Assembly: GCA_937858165.1 (NCBI GenBank) | Contig: CALLZA010000196.1 | Span: 1-5,983 of the forward strand | DNA from: an uncultured Ardenticatenia bacterium | Lineage (GTDB): Bacteria > Chloroflexota > Anaerolineae > Promineifilales > Promineifilaceae | DNA: 5,983 nucleotides | Direction of reading: 5' to 3' | Program-made: the position numbers and the translations under genes | Notes under the pieces: generated by a model | What the model saw: only the letters and a program-made list of their open reading frames with translations | Database searches by the model: none | Told to the model about the DNA's origin: nothing | Part shown: piece after piece, positions 1-5,308 of the stretch | Layout of the letters: each line of letters begins with the position of its first letter | Numbering within the stretch: the first letter of the stretch is position 1

Positions 1-67
1 TCTTGTCCCCACTCTTCGTAGTTGTGCTCTTCTTGTATCTGCTGCTGTGTCCTGTGTGTATCGTGTG
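1..67. other. Unassignable lead-in sequence (probable sequencing noise)
   Basis: This T/G/C-rich stretch is almost free of A and lies outside the P5 adapter and its poly-T linker. Nothing genomic can sit on that side of a flow-cell oligonucleotide, so I read it as base-calling noise carried into the assembly. No gene, repeat or regulatory site should be called here. Confidence 0.85.
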
Positions 68-147
68 TTTTTTTTTTAATGATACGGCGACCACCGAGAT
101 CTACACTAGAGCGCTCGTCGGCAGCGTCAGATGTGTATAAGAGACAG
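68..147 (+). other. Illumina flow-cell T10 linker, P5 adapter, i5 index and Nextera read-1 transposase end
   Basis: Ten Ts (68-77) are followed by the P5 sequence (78-106), an 8-base i5 index TAGAGCGC (107-114), the Nextera read-1 tail (115-128) and the 19-bp Tn5 mosaic end (129-147). From memory the index differs by one base from the Nextera N501/S501 index TAGATCGC. The T10 run equals the linker that joins P5 oligonucleotides to the flow cell, which indicates read-through past a short insert. Genomic sequence starts at 148. Open frames that cross this block contain adapter-derived peptides and are not proteins. Confidence 0.98.
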
Positions 148-268
148 GGGAGATCGTTTCCGGCTCGCCCGGCGGCGGGGTGTGGCGCGAACTGGGTTGC
201 AGCGGCGTAGAGCGGCGCTCCGGGCCGGTGGGGTCTTCGTCTTCCTGGCGGTCTTTCTTATCTTGCAT
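148..268 (-). CDS. Partial N-terminus of an unknown hydrophilic protein (cut by contig end)
   Basis: An ATG at 268-266 on the minus strand opens a frame of 40 codons that is still open when the genomic sequence ends at 148. The visible peptide starts MQDKKDRQEDEDPTGPERRS and continues rich in Pro, Arg and Glu with no hydrophobic segment, as in a disordered cytoplasmic N-terminal tail. GC-rich third positions dominate after the first few codons, and the direction matches the neighbouring MaoC and prfA genes. No good Shine-Dalgarno sequence precedes the ATG. A competing plus-strand reading (147-279) gives a Gly/Ser-rich tail ending in TGA at 277-279 and cannot be excluded. The product is not recognised; the fragment is too short for any domain call. 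Continuing the frame leftwards would add adapter residues. Confidence 0.42.
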
Positions 269-313
269 ATCGTCTACTTGACGCCGCGGTCGGGCGAGAG
301 GTTCCTGAAAGTT

Positions 314-463
314 ATCCGCAGATTAGGCCGATTACAGAAAAGCTCACGCAAAGGCGCGAAGGAGCCAAGGCGCAAAGAAGAAAGGGCTTGGCGGCTTTGC
401 TTCTTTGCGCCTTGGCGTGAGCGTCTTCTCTTGAAATCTGCTAAATCTGCCGAATCTGCGGAT
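314..463. repeat. Nested inverted-repeat element downstream of the MaoC gene
   Basis: The inner stem is 17 bp and perfect: 364-380 (GCCAAGGCGCAAAGAAG) pairs with 400-416 around a 19-nt loop. After a 16-nt left-side bulge the pairing resumes as GCTCAC (342-347) with GTGAGC (417-422). The outer arms ATCCGCAGATT (314-324) and AATCTGCGGAT (453-463) are also perfect complements. The right flank carries three near-tandem AATCTGC units (about 434-461), and the left arm contains CGCAAAG-type units. The outer arm ends inside the stop codon of the MaoC gene (TGA at 465-463). There is no T-run after the stem, so a classical Rho-independent terminator is not indicated. It looks like a dispersed intergenic palindromic element, structurally related to the one at 945-1021. 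Confidence 0.8.
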
Positions 464-930
464 CATTCTCCTCGGCTCTTGACCAACATCGTCCAGTTGC
501 CGCGCTGGGTTGCCTGACCGCCCTGGTTGACAACGGCATACTTCATGACCACGTTGCCACCGCGCAACCGCGGCAAGGGTTTCTTGTCGACGATCTCGAT
601 CTCCACATGGACGGTGTCGCCGATAAAGACGGGCAGGCTGAACTTGGCATCCAGCTCGCGAAAGGCCAGCACCGTGCCCTCGATGACCCCCGACTGCACC
701 GCCAGCCCGGTGGCAATCGACTGGACGAGCAGGCCGTGGGCGACGCGCTGGCCGAAGGTGTCGGCCGCGGCGTATTCGGCATTGGTGTGAATCTGGTTGA
801 AATCGCCCGACAGCCCGGCGAAGGTGACGATGTCGGCCTCGGTGATCGTCCGGCCGGCCGTGCGCAGCTTCACGCCGATCTCGAAGTCTTCAAAATACAG
901 GCCTTTGGGCTGATACACAAGCTCAGTCAT
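463..930 (-). CDS. MaoC-like acyl dehydratase (hotdog fold)
   Basis: This 155-residue protein has the usual length of a single-domain MaoC/R-specific enoyl-CoA hydratase-like enzyme. The catalytic signature is LSGDFNQIH at residues 40-48, with D43 and H48 as the expected catalytic dyad that hydrates or dehydrates a 2-enoyl/3-hydroxyacyl-CoA in the cytoplasm. The Pro that precedes the Ile-His in canonical R-hydratases is Gln (Q46), so the substrate is uncertain. RVAHGLL (62-68) is the second family hallmark, following the hot-dog helix. N-terminal residues 10-20 (GLYFEDFEIGV) match the typical family opening. The start ATG (930-928) has only a weak GAG upstream, and the hairpin 945-1021 leaves about 14 nt of free leader. 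It lies downstream of prfA on the same strand, but the hairpin between them makes full co-transcription doubtful. Family assignment is firm; the specific reaction is not. Confidence 0.93.
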   Translation of the reverse strand: MTELVYQPKGLYFEDFEIGVKLRTAGRTITEADIVTFAGLSGDFNQIHTNAEYAAADTFGQRVAHGLLVQSIATGLAVQSGVIEGTVLAFRELDAKFSLPVFIGDTVHVEIEIVDKKPLPRLRGGNVVMKYAVVNQGGQATQRGNWTMLVKSRGE

Positions 931-944
931 GTTTTACTCATTGA

Positions 945-1021
945 AGAAACGGAACCACAGATTACACAGATTTCACAGATTAAAGAGTGCAATAATCTGT
1001 GAAATCTGTGGTTCCATTTCT
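945..1021. repeat. Palindromic element with 9-bp CACAGATTW tandem units, between prfA and the MaoC gene
   Basis: The left arm holds three tandem 9-bp units, CACAGATTA (956-964), CACAGATTT (965-973) and CACAGATTA (974-982); the right arm holds two in reverse complement (993-1001 and 1002-1010). GAAACGGAACCACAGATT (946-963) pairs with 1003-1020 with one mismatch. The inner TTCACAGATTA (972-982) pairs perfectly with 993-1003, so one left unit must bulge out. The loop is about 10 nt. The element abuts the prfA stop codon (TAA at 1023-1021) and ends 14 nt before the MaoC start. It lacks a T-tract and so is not a textbook intrinsic terminator, though such a hairpin could protect the prfA 3' end or lower read-through. 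Similar unit-built palindromes are, to my knowledge, common between genes in Chloroflexota. Confidence 0.88.
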
Positions 1022-2097
1022 TATTCTGTCGCCGCGGCCAGCTTCTCCGTCTCATCGGCCAGCGCCAGCGCGTCAATGAACGGATCGAGGTCGCCGTCCA
1101 TGACCACGGGCAGGTTGTAGCTGGTGAAGCCGACGCGGTGGTCGGTGACGCGCGACTGCGGGTAGTTGTAGGTGCGAATCTTCTCGCTGCGGTCGCCGCT
1201 GCCCACCTGGGCCTTGCGCTCGGCGGCCACGGCCGCGCTCTGCTTGTCCTGCTCCACTTCCTGCAACCGGGCCTGGATGATAGCCATCGCCAGCCGCTTG
1301 TTCTGCGTCAGGCTGCGCTCGGACTGAATCTTGACGAACATGCCTGTCGGCTTGTACACGACGCGGGCGGCCGTGGCGTTCTTCTGCATGTGCTGGCCGC
1401 CGGGGCCGGAAGAGAACTCGGCCGTGATGATCAGGTCGCGCTCGTCGAGGGTGATGTCGACGTCATCCAGTTCGGGCATGACGGCCACCGTGGCCGTGCT
1501 GGTGTGGATGCGCCCCTGGGCCTCGGTCTGCGGCACCCGCTGAACGCGATGGACGCCGCTCTCGAACTTCAGCCGCGAATAGGCCCCCTTGCCCTTGACG
1601 GCCAGGATGACCTCCTTGTAGCCGCCAATGCCCGTCTCGCTCTCATCCACGATCTCCGTCTTCCAGCGACGGCCTTCGGCGTAGCGGCTGTACATGCGCA
1701 GCAGGTCGGCGGCGAAGATGCCGGCCTCGTCGCCGCCCGCGCCGGCGCGGATTTCGATGAAGACGTTGCGGTCGTCGCGGGGGTCGCGGGGGATGAGCAG
1801 GGAGCGCAGGCGGGCGGTCAACTGTTCAAGTTCGGCCGACAGCTCCTCGACCTCCGCGGCGGCCAGGGCGGCCATCTCCTCATCCTCTTCGGCCGCGGCC
1901 ATCTCGCGGGCCTGGGCCAGCTGGTCGTCGCGCTGGCGATAGGCGCGGTAGGTCTCCACCAGGTCGCTCAGGTCGGTGCGCTCCTGGGCCAGCTCGGTCA
2001 GGCGGACGTGGTCGGCCAACACGTCGGGATCGGCCATCTGCTGTTCGATTTCGGTATAGCGATCGACGACTTTGTCGATTTTGTCGAAGATAGACAT
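1021..2097 (-). CDS. prfA: Peptide chain release factor 1 (RF1)
   Basis: RF1 recognises UAA and UAG in the ribosomal A site and triggers peptidyl-tRNA hydrolysis. The 358-residue length is normal for the family. The N-terminal helical domain spans about residues 1-100, with an acidic Ala/Glu-rich coiled segment at 60-95. RAGAGGDEA (117-125) and SGVHRVQRVPQTEAQGRIHTS (180-200) are family hallmarks. PQT at 189-191 fits the RF1 stop-codon-reading PxT motif rather than the RF2 SPF motif. The catalytic GGQ is at 233-235, and GSGDRSEKIRTYNYPQSRVTDH (299-320) closes the core. Residues after GGQ read HMQKNATAARVVYKPTG instead of the more usual HVNKTDSAVRITHLPTG. The ATG start (2097-2095) gives the standard MSIFDKI opening but has no clear Shine-Dalgarno. 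The usual partner prmC, which methylates the GGQ glutamine, is not adjacent; a MaoC-like gene follows instead. Confidence 0.98.
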   Translation of the reverse strand: MSIFDKIDKVVDRYTEIEQQMADPDVLADHVRLTELAQERTDLSDLVETYRAYRQRDDQLAQAREMAAAEEDEEMAALAAAEVEELSAELEQLTARLRSLLIPRDPRDDRNVFIEIRAGAGGDEAGIFAADLLRMYSRYAEGRRWKTEIVDESETGIGGYKEVILAVKGKGAYSRLKFESGVHRVQRVPQTEAQGRIHTSTATVAVMPELDDVDITLDERDLIITAEFSSGPGGQHMQKNATAARVVYKPTGMFVKIQSERSLTQNKRLAMAIIQARLQEVEQDKQSAAVAAERKAQVGSGDRSEKIRTYNYPQSRVTDHRVGFTSYNLPVVMDGDLDPFIDALALADETEKLAAATE

Positions 2098-2105
2098 GGG
2101 TAGTT

Positions 2106-2132
2106 ACGAGTGACAGGTGACGAGTGACGAGT
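2106..2132. repeat. Short direct repeats of GTGACGAGT type upstream of prfA
   Basis: ACGAGTGAC (2106-2114) is followed by AGGTGACGAGTGACGAGT (2115-2132), giving four overlapping GAGTGAC/GTGACGAG copies with 7- to 9-base spacing. They lie 9 nt upstream of the prfA start, inside its expected leader. A downstream GTCAC (2139-2143) could pair with a GTGAC unit. Low-complexity runs of this kind could be a dispersed repeat fragment or a binding-site cluster; the sequence does not decide. Confidence 0.55.
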
Positions 2133-2255
2133 TCAGAGCGTCACCGTGGTTGGATTTGGGTTGTGTAAGGGGATTGTATAGCGGAGGGAGGGATGGAACA
2201 AGGAGAGCAGGGGAACCTTCTCCTTACAACCCGCGTCTCTCCATTAGATCATCCT

Positions 2256-2262
2256 GAGGAGG
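2256..2262 (+). promoter_or_regulatory. Shine-Dalgarno site fixing the VIT/VWA start
   Basis: GAGGAGG ends 5 nt before the ATG at 2268. It selects this start over the in-frame ATG at 2193, which would place 25 mostly polar residues ahead of the signal peptide. The 2193 ATG also has a purine-rich GGAGGG (2183-2188) upstream, so it remains a weaker alternative. Confidence 0.8.
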
Positions 2263-2267
2263 ACGCG

Positions 2268-4694
2268 ATGAAGAAAAGCCTGATTCCCCTTTTGCTGTTG
2301 GCGCTAGCCGCACTGCTCGTGCCGGCGGCGCGGGCGCAGGACGAACCGCCGCCACGGACGACCGAAGCACCCGCCGTCCCGCCCATCGACCCGCCCATCT
2401 GCATCGACTTCTGCCCGCCGCCGGTCTGGAACATGGACGGGCTGGAGATTCCCTACCAGCGCGTCGAGGTGACTATCGCTGACCAGGTGGCCACGACCCA
2501 TGTCGAGCAGCTCTTCCGTAACCCCAACGACTGGCTGCTGGAAGGGACGTACTACTTCCCCCTGCCGCCCGGCGCGGCCGTCAGCCAACTGACCATGTGG
2601 GTCGACGGCGCGCCCATCGAGGCCAAGCTGATGCCCGCCGGCGAGGCGCGCGCCGTCTACGACGCCATCGTGCGCCAACTGCGCGACCCCGCCCTGCTGG
2701 AGTACGTCGGCCAGGACGCCATCCAGGCCAACGTCTTCCCCATCCCGCCGGGCGAAGAGCGGTTGATCGAGATCGAGTACACCACGCTGCTAACGGCCGA
2801 CAACGGCGCGTTCCGCTACGTCTACCCCCAGTCGGCCGGGGTCTATAGCGACACGCCGCCGGCGCAGCAGAGCATCCGCGTCGAGCTGGCGTCGGACGAG
2901 GCCATCCGCACCCTCTACTCGCCCAGCCACCGCGTCAGCATCAGCCGAGACGGCGACTTCCGCGCCACCGTTGGCTATGAGGCGGCCAACCCGCCGCTCG
3001 ACGACTTCGAGCTGTACTACACCGTCGCGCCGGAGGCGATCGGCCTGAACCTGCTGAGCTATCAGGCGGCGGGCGAGGACGGCTTCTTCGTCCTGCTCGT
3101 TGCCCCGGGCATCGAGCCGGGCGAGGTGGTGGCCAAGGACGTCATCCTGGTGCTCGACACGTCGGGCAGCATGGAGGGGGAAAAGATGACCCAGGCCCGC
3201 AGCGCGGCGCGCTACGTGGTCGAGCATCTGAACCCCGACGACCGCTTCGCCGTGGTCGATTTCAACACGACCGTCAACCGCTACGCGCCGGCGTTGCTGC
3301 CGGCGGGAGAAGCGGCCGAAGTGGTGGCTGCCACCACCCACATCGATGGCCTGTTCGCCGCCGGCGGCACCAACATCAGCGGCGCGCTGTTGGAGGCGGC
3401 GGCGCTGGTGGGGCCGGAGCGGCCGACGACGATCATCTTCCTGACCGATGGCCTGGCGACCGAGGGCATCACCAACACCGGGCTGCTGCTGGAGAACGTG
3501 GCCGCCGCCCTGCCGGCCAACGCCCGCCTCTTCGCCTTCGGCGTCGGCGACGACGTGGACACGACCCTGCTCGACACGCTGGCCCAGAACCACCGCGGCG
3601 CGACGACCTACGTTCGCCCCGGTCAGGCCATCGACGAGGCGGTCAGCGCCTTCTACGCCCGCGTCGGCGCGCCGGTGCTGACCGACATCGCCATCGACTT
3701 CGGCGGCGTGGCCGTCCACGACGTCTACCCGGTGCAACTGCCCGACCTGTTCGCCGGGACGCAACTGGTCGTGGCCGGACGCTATCGCGAGGGCGGGCCG
3801 GCGACGATCACCCTGAGCGGCACAACCAACGGCCGCCCGCAGACGTTCACCTATGCCGACCAGACCTTCCGCGCCGCAGGGGGCGAGGCGTTCATTCCCC
3901 GGCTGTGGGCCACGCGAGCCATCGGCCACCTGATGCAGCAGATCCGCCTGCGCGGCGAGGACGCCGAACTGGTGCAGAGCATCGTCGCCCTGAGCACGCG
4001 CTACGGCATCATCACCCCCTACACCAGCTTCCTCATCGAGGAGGACGACATCGCCGCCCAGAGCGCCCCGCAACTCATGGAGCAGGCCGAGTTGGCGCTG
4101 GCCGCGCCGGACGCGGTTAGTGGTGCGGCGGCCGTGGAGCGGGCCGACGCCGAAAGCGACCTGGCCGCGGCCGAAGCGCCGCTGCCGATGGCAACAATGA
4201 CTGTAGCCGACGGCGCAGCCCCCGGCGCGGTCGTGGCCGCCGCGCCGGTGCAGATAGCCGGCGACCGCACCTTCTTCCTGCGCGGCGGCGTGTGGGTCGA
4301 TAGCGCCTATGACGCCACGGCGGGCGAGCCGGCGGTCATCCCGTTCGCCTCCGACGCCTACTTCGAGCTGCTGAGCGCACGACCGGAACTTGGCGCGGCG
4401 CTGGCGCTGGGCGAGGAGGTGCTGGTGGTCGTCGATGGCGTGGCCTATCGCATTACCACTGAAGGAGACACGGCAACTGAGGTGACACTGCCGGCAACGA
4501 CGCCGGAGAGCGAGCAGCCCATTGCCCAGGGCGAGGCGACACCCGCACCGTTCCCGACGCCAATCAGCGACGAAGCAACGCCGAGCGGAGGGGTGGAAGC
4601 GTTTGGCGTCGGCGTGCCCGGCTGCGCGTCGGCAATGCTGCTGCCGCTGCTGGCTGTGGTCGGGTTGGGGTGGTCGCGGCGGCGGCGGCCGTAA
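2268..4694 (+). CDS. Secreted VIT and von Willebrand factor A domain protein with C-terminal anchor-like tail
   Basis: The protein has 808 residues. Residues 1-23 form a Sec signal peptide (KK, a Leu/Ala core, ARA cleavage motif before Gln24). A VIT domain covers about 58-175 and a VWA domain about 290-460. The VWA metal-ion-dependent adhesion site is complete: DTSGS at 297-301, T368 in GGTN and D394 in TDG, so metal-dependent ligand binding is expected. Residues 540-595 include STRYGIITPYTSFLIEEDD (576-594), the segment typical of VIT/VWA proteins. After an Ala-rich linker, a small beta-type domain sits at 660-730 (TFFLRGGVWVDSAYD). A Pro/Thr/Glu-rich stretch (740-782) leads to Cys785, a hydrophobic helix (786-802) and RRRR (804-807). 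C45 and C49 could form a disulfide. The layout resembles inter-alpha-trypsin-inhibitor-like and sortase-target VIT/VWA proteins; no LPXTG motif is seen. Role and ligand are unknown, but location on the outer face of the membrane is likely. Confidence 0.93.
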   Translation: MKKSLIPLLLLALAALLVPAARAQDEPPPRTTEAPAVPPIDPPICIDFCPPPVWNMDGLEIPYQRVEVTIADQVATTHVEQLFRNPNDWLLEGTYYFPLPPGAAVSQLTMWVDGAPIEAKLMPAGEARAVYDAIVRQLRDPALLEYVGQDAIQANVFPIPPGEERLIEIEYTTLLTADNGAFRYVYPQSAGVYSDTPPAQQSIRVELASDEAIRTLYSPSHRVSISRDGDFRATVGYEAANPPLDDFELYYTVAPEAIGLNLLSYQAAGEDGFFVLLVAPGIEPGEVVAKDVILVLDTSGSMEGEKMTQARSAARYVVEHLNPDDRFAVVDFNTTVNRYAPALLPAGEAAEVVAATTHIDGLFAAGGTNISGALLEAAALVGPERPTTIIFLTDGLATEGITNTGLLLENVAAALPANARLFAFGVGDDVDTTLLDTLAQNHRGATTYVRPGQAIDEAVSAFYARVGAPVLTDIAIDFGGVAVHDVYPVQLPDLFAGTQLVVAGRYREGGPATITLSGTTNGRPQTFTYADQTFRAAGGEAFIPRLWATRAIGHLMQQIRLRGEDAELVQSIVALSTRYGIITPYTSFLIEEDDIAAQSAPQLMEQAELALAAPDAVSGAAAVERADAESDLAAAEAPLPMATMTVADGAAPGAVVAAAPVQIAGDRTFFLRGGVWVDSAYDATAGEPAVIPFASDAYFELLSARPELGAALALGEEVLVVVDGVAYRITTEGDTATEVTLPATTPESEQPIAQGEATPAPFPTPISDEATPSGGVEAFGVGVPGCASAMLLPLLAVVGLGWSRRRRP

Positions 4695-4714
4695 GGGCTG
4701 GTGTGTGTAGACGG

Positions 4715-4747
4715 ACACAGAGGCGGGCCTTGTGCCCGCCTCTGTGT
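4715..4747. terminator. Perfect 14-bp hairpin between convergent genes, probable bidirectional terminator
   Basis: ACACAGAGGCGGGC (4715-4728) pairs without mismatch with 4734-4747 around a 5-nt loop. It starts 20 nt after the VIT/VWA stop and lies 4 nt beyond the stop of the minus-strand small ORF, so it can end transcription from both sides. Neither side has a proper U-tract (plus strand continues GTGCTTAC), so efficiency as an intrinsic terminator is uncertain. Confidence 0.75.
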
Positions 4748-4751
4748 GTGC

Positions 4752-4874
4752 TTACAGAGTATCGTCAAAAGCGGCCTTGTCATCCAGCGGCAGCGTGGCG
4801 ATCTCGGCCGTCATTCGCGCCACCCACTCCAGCCGATCGAGGACAACCCGTTGCGAGACGGGGCCGGGCATCAT
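4752..4874 (-). pseudogene. Truncated HepT-like (DUF86 HEPN) toxin remnant, 40 codons
   Basis: The start ATG (4874-4872) overlaps the nucleotidyltransferase stop as ATGA, and a second in-frame ATG follows directly. The peptide contains VVLDRLEWVARMTAEIATLP (residues 10-29) and then LDDKAAFDDTL before TAA at 4754-4752. This resembles the first helix and loop of DUF86/HepT HEPN proteins, which usually run to 110-150 residues. The second half, which carries the RX4-6H ribonuclease motif, is absent, so toxin activity is not expected. The sequence beyond the stop is the hairpin and then the antisense of the VIT/VWA tail; no further HEPN-like residues appear in any frame. A good Shine-Dalgarno and coupled start suggest it is still translated. 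Assignment rests on short-motif resemblance and on its position next to an MNT gene. It could instead be an unrelated small protein. Confidence 0.6.
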
Positions 4875-5293
4875 CGACTGCCCTCCAGAATGCGTCGCTG
4901 CCGCTCGCGCTCGAAGGGCAACAGGTCGGCGGCGCGGCGCAGGACGTACAGATCGTACTCATCGGCCAGGTAACTGTCGTCGGCAAAGAGGCGCTCGCCG
5001 CGGATGACGTTCACGGCCAGAAAAGGGTCGGCCTCCGGCAGAACGACCAGATCGACCCGGTTCACGCCGAACAGGTCTTCAAGATCGATAGCCAACTCCA
5101 CCTTACGGCGCACGTCCAGCAGCTCGGCCGGCTTCACGCCGATGTCGAGGTCGGACGGGCCGGGCGACAGGGCGCTGCCGTGCAGCCAACCCAGCGCCTC
5201 GCGCCCGCGCCCGCCGAAGGCGTAGAGGATGTGCAACTGAAAGCGAGGACAGACGGCTTCCAGCGCGACGCGGTTAGGGTGTTGGCCGCTCAT
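4871..5293 (-). CDS. MNT-type minimal nucleotidyltransferase (MntA-like antitoxin of a HEPN/MNT system)
   Basis: This 140-residue protein matches the size of minimal nucleotidyltransferases. LYAFGGRGREA (23-33) is the family's FGSR-like strand-turn, followed by SDLDIGV (47-53) with metal ligands D48 and D50, and VDLVVL (80-85) with D81 as third acidic residue. In the MntA family the enzyme adds AMP to the HEPN toxin HepT and silences its RNase activity in the cytoplasm. Two features are off-pattern: the Ser of GSX10DXD is Gly (G28), and 19 residues rather than about 10 separate FGG from DLD, although a second GS (39-40) lies closer. The start chosen (ATG 5293-5291) gives MSGQHPNRVALEAVC, a normal family N-terminus. 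The frame extends 33 codons further to 5392, but that would overlap the divergent membrane gene. The stop overlaps the small HepT-like ORF, so the two are translationally coupled. Confidence 0.85.
   Translation of the reverse strand: MSGQHPNRVALEAVCPRFQLHILYAFGGRGREALGWLHGSALSPGPSDLDIGVKPAELLDVRRKVELAIDLEDLFGVNRVDLVVLPEADPFLAVNVIRGERLFADDSYLADEYDLYVLRRAADLLPFERERQRRILEGSR
4881..4886 (-). promoter_or_regulatory. Shine-Dalgarno site for the small HepT-like ORF
   Basis: GGAGGG on the minus strand lies 6 nt upstream of the ATG at 4874, within the last codons of the nucleotidyltransferase gene. It supports real, coupled translation of the 40-codon ORF despite its truncation. Confidence 0.7.
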
Positions 5294-5301
5294 TTGAATG
5301 G

Positions 5302-5308
5302 TATTATA
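5302..5308. promoter_or_regulatory. Overlapping bidirectional -10 box between the MNT and YfhO-like genes
   Basis: TATTATA reads as TATAAT (5308-5303, perfect consensus) on the minus strand and TATTAT (5302-5307, one change) on the plus strand. It is the only AT-rich patch in the 22-bp gap between two divergent start codons. The minus-strand -10 ends 9 nt before its ATG (5293) and the plus-strand one ends 8 nt before its ATG (5316). Transcription starting about 7 nt downstream would thus give leaderless or nearly leaderless mRNAs in both directions. No good -35 hexamer is seen on either side. Confidence 0.55.

Larger units (their letters stand above)
2098..2267. promoter_or_regulatory. Divergent intergenic region between prfA and the VIT/VWA gene
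   Basis: This 170-bp gap must hold the promoters for both divergent genes. GATTGTATAG (2172-2181) is the most AT-rich site and is nearly palindromic: TGTATA on the plus strand and TACAAT (2178-2173) on the minus strand are both -10-like. TTGGAT (2150-2155) is a possible plus-strand -35 element, but the 19-bp spacing is long. AAGGAGA (2200-2206) and TCTCCTT (2219-2225) could form a small leader hairpin. The assignments are weak. Confidence 0.3.

Noticed and set aside
129..147. Transposon end as evidence of a natural Tn5 insertion
   Set aside because: The mosaic end is joined to P5 and an index, so it derives from library tagmentation.
364..416. Rho-independent terminator
   Set aside because: The stem is strong, but no U-run follows on either strand; a repeat element explains it better.
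131..517. 128-codon plus-strand frame starting in the adapter
   Set aside because: Its start lies in the Tn5 mosaic end and it runs through the hairpin element; the short hydrophobic segment near 220-280 is not enough to support a gene.
956..1010. CRISPR-like array
   Set aside because: The 9-bp units are directly contiguous with no spacers and are arranged as a palindrome.
1138..2103. 321-codon plus-strand frame
   Set aside because: It is exactly antisense to prfA, which has all family motifs; composition is typical of a shadow.
2193..2267. Upstream start for the VIT/VWA protein
   Set aside because: It would bury the signal peptide behind 25 polar residues, and a better Shine-Dalgarno precedes the ATG at 2268.
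2790..4718. 642-codon open frame on the minus strand
   Set aside because: It is antisense to the VIT/VWA gene, has low-complexity Arg/Gly/His/Ala composition and no recognisable domain; long shadow frames are expected opposite GC-rich genes.
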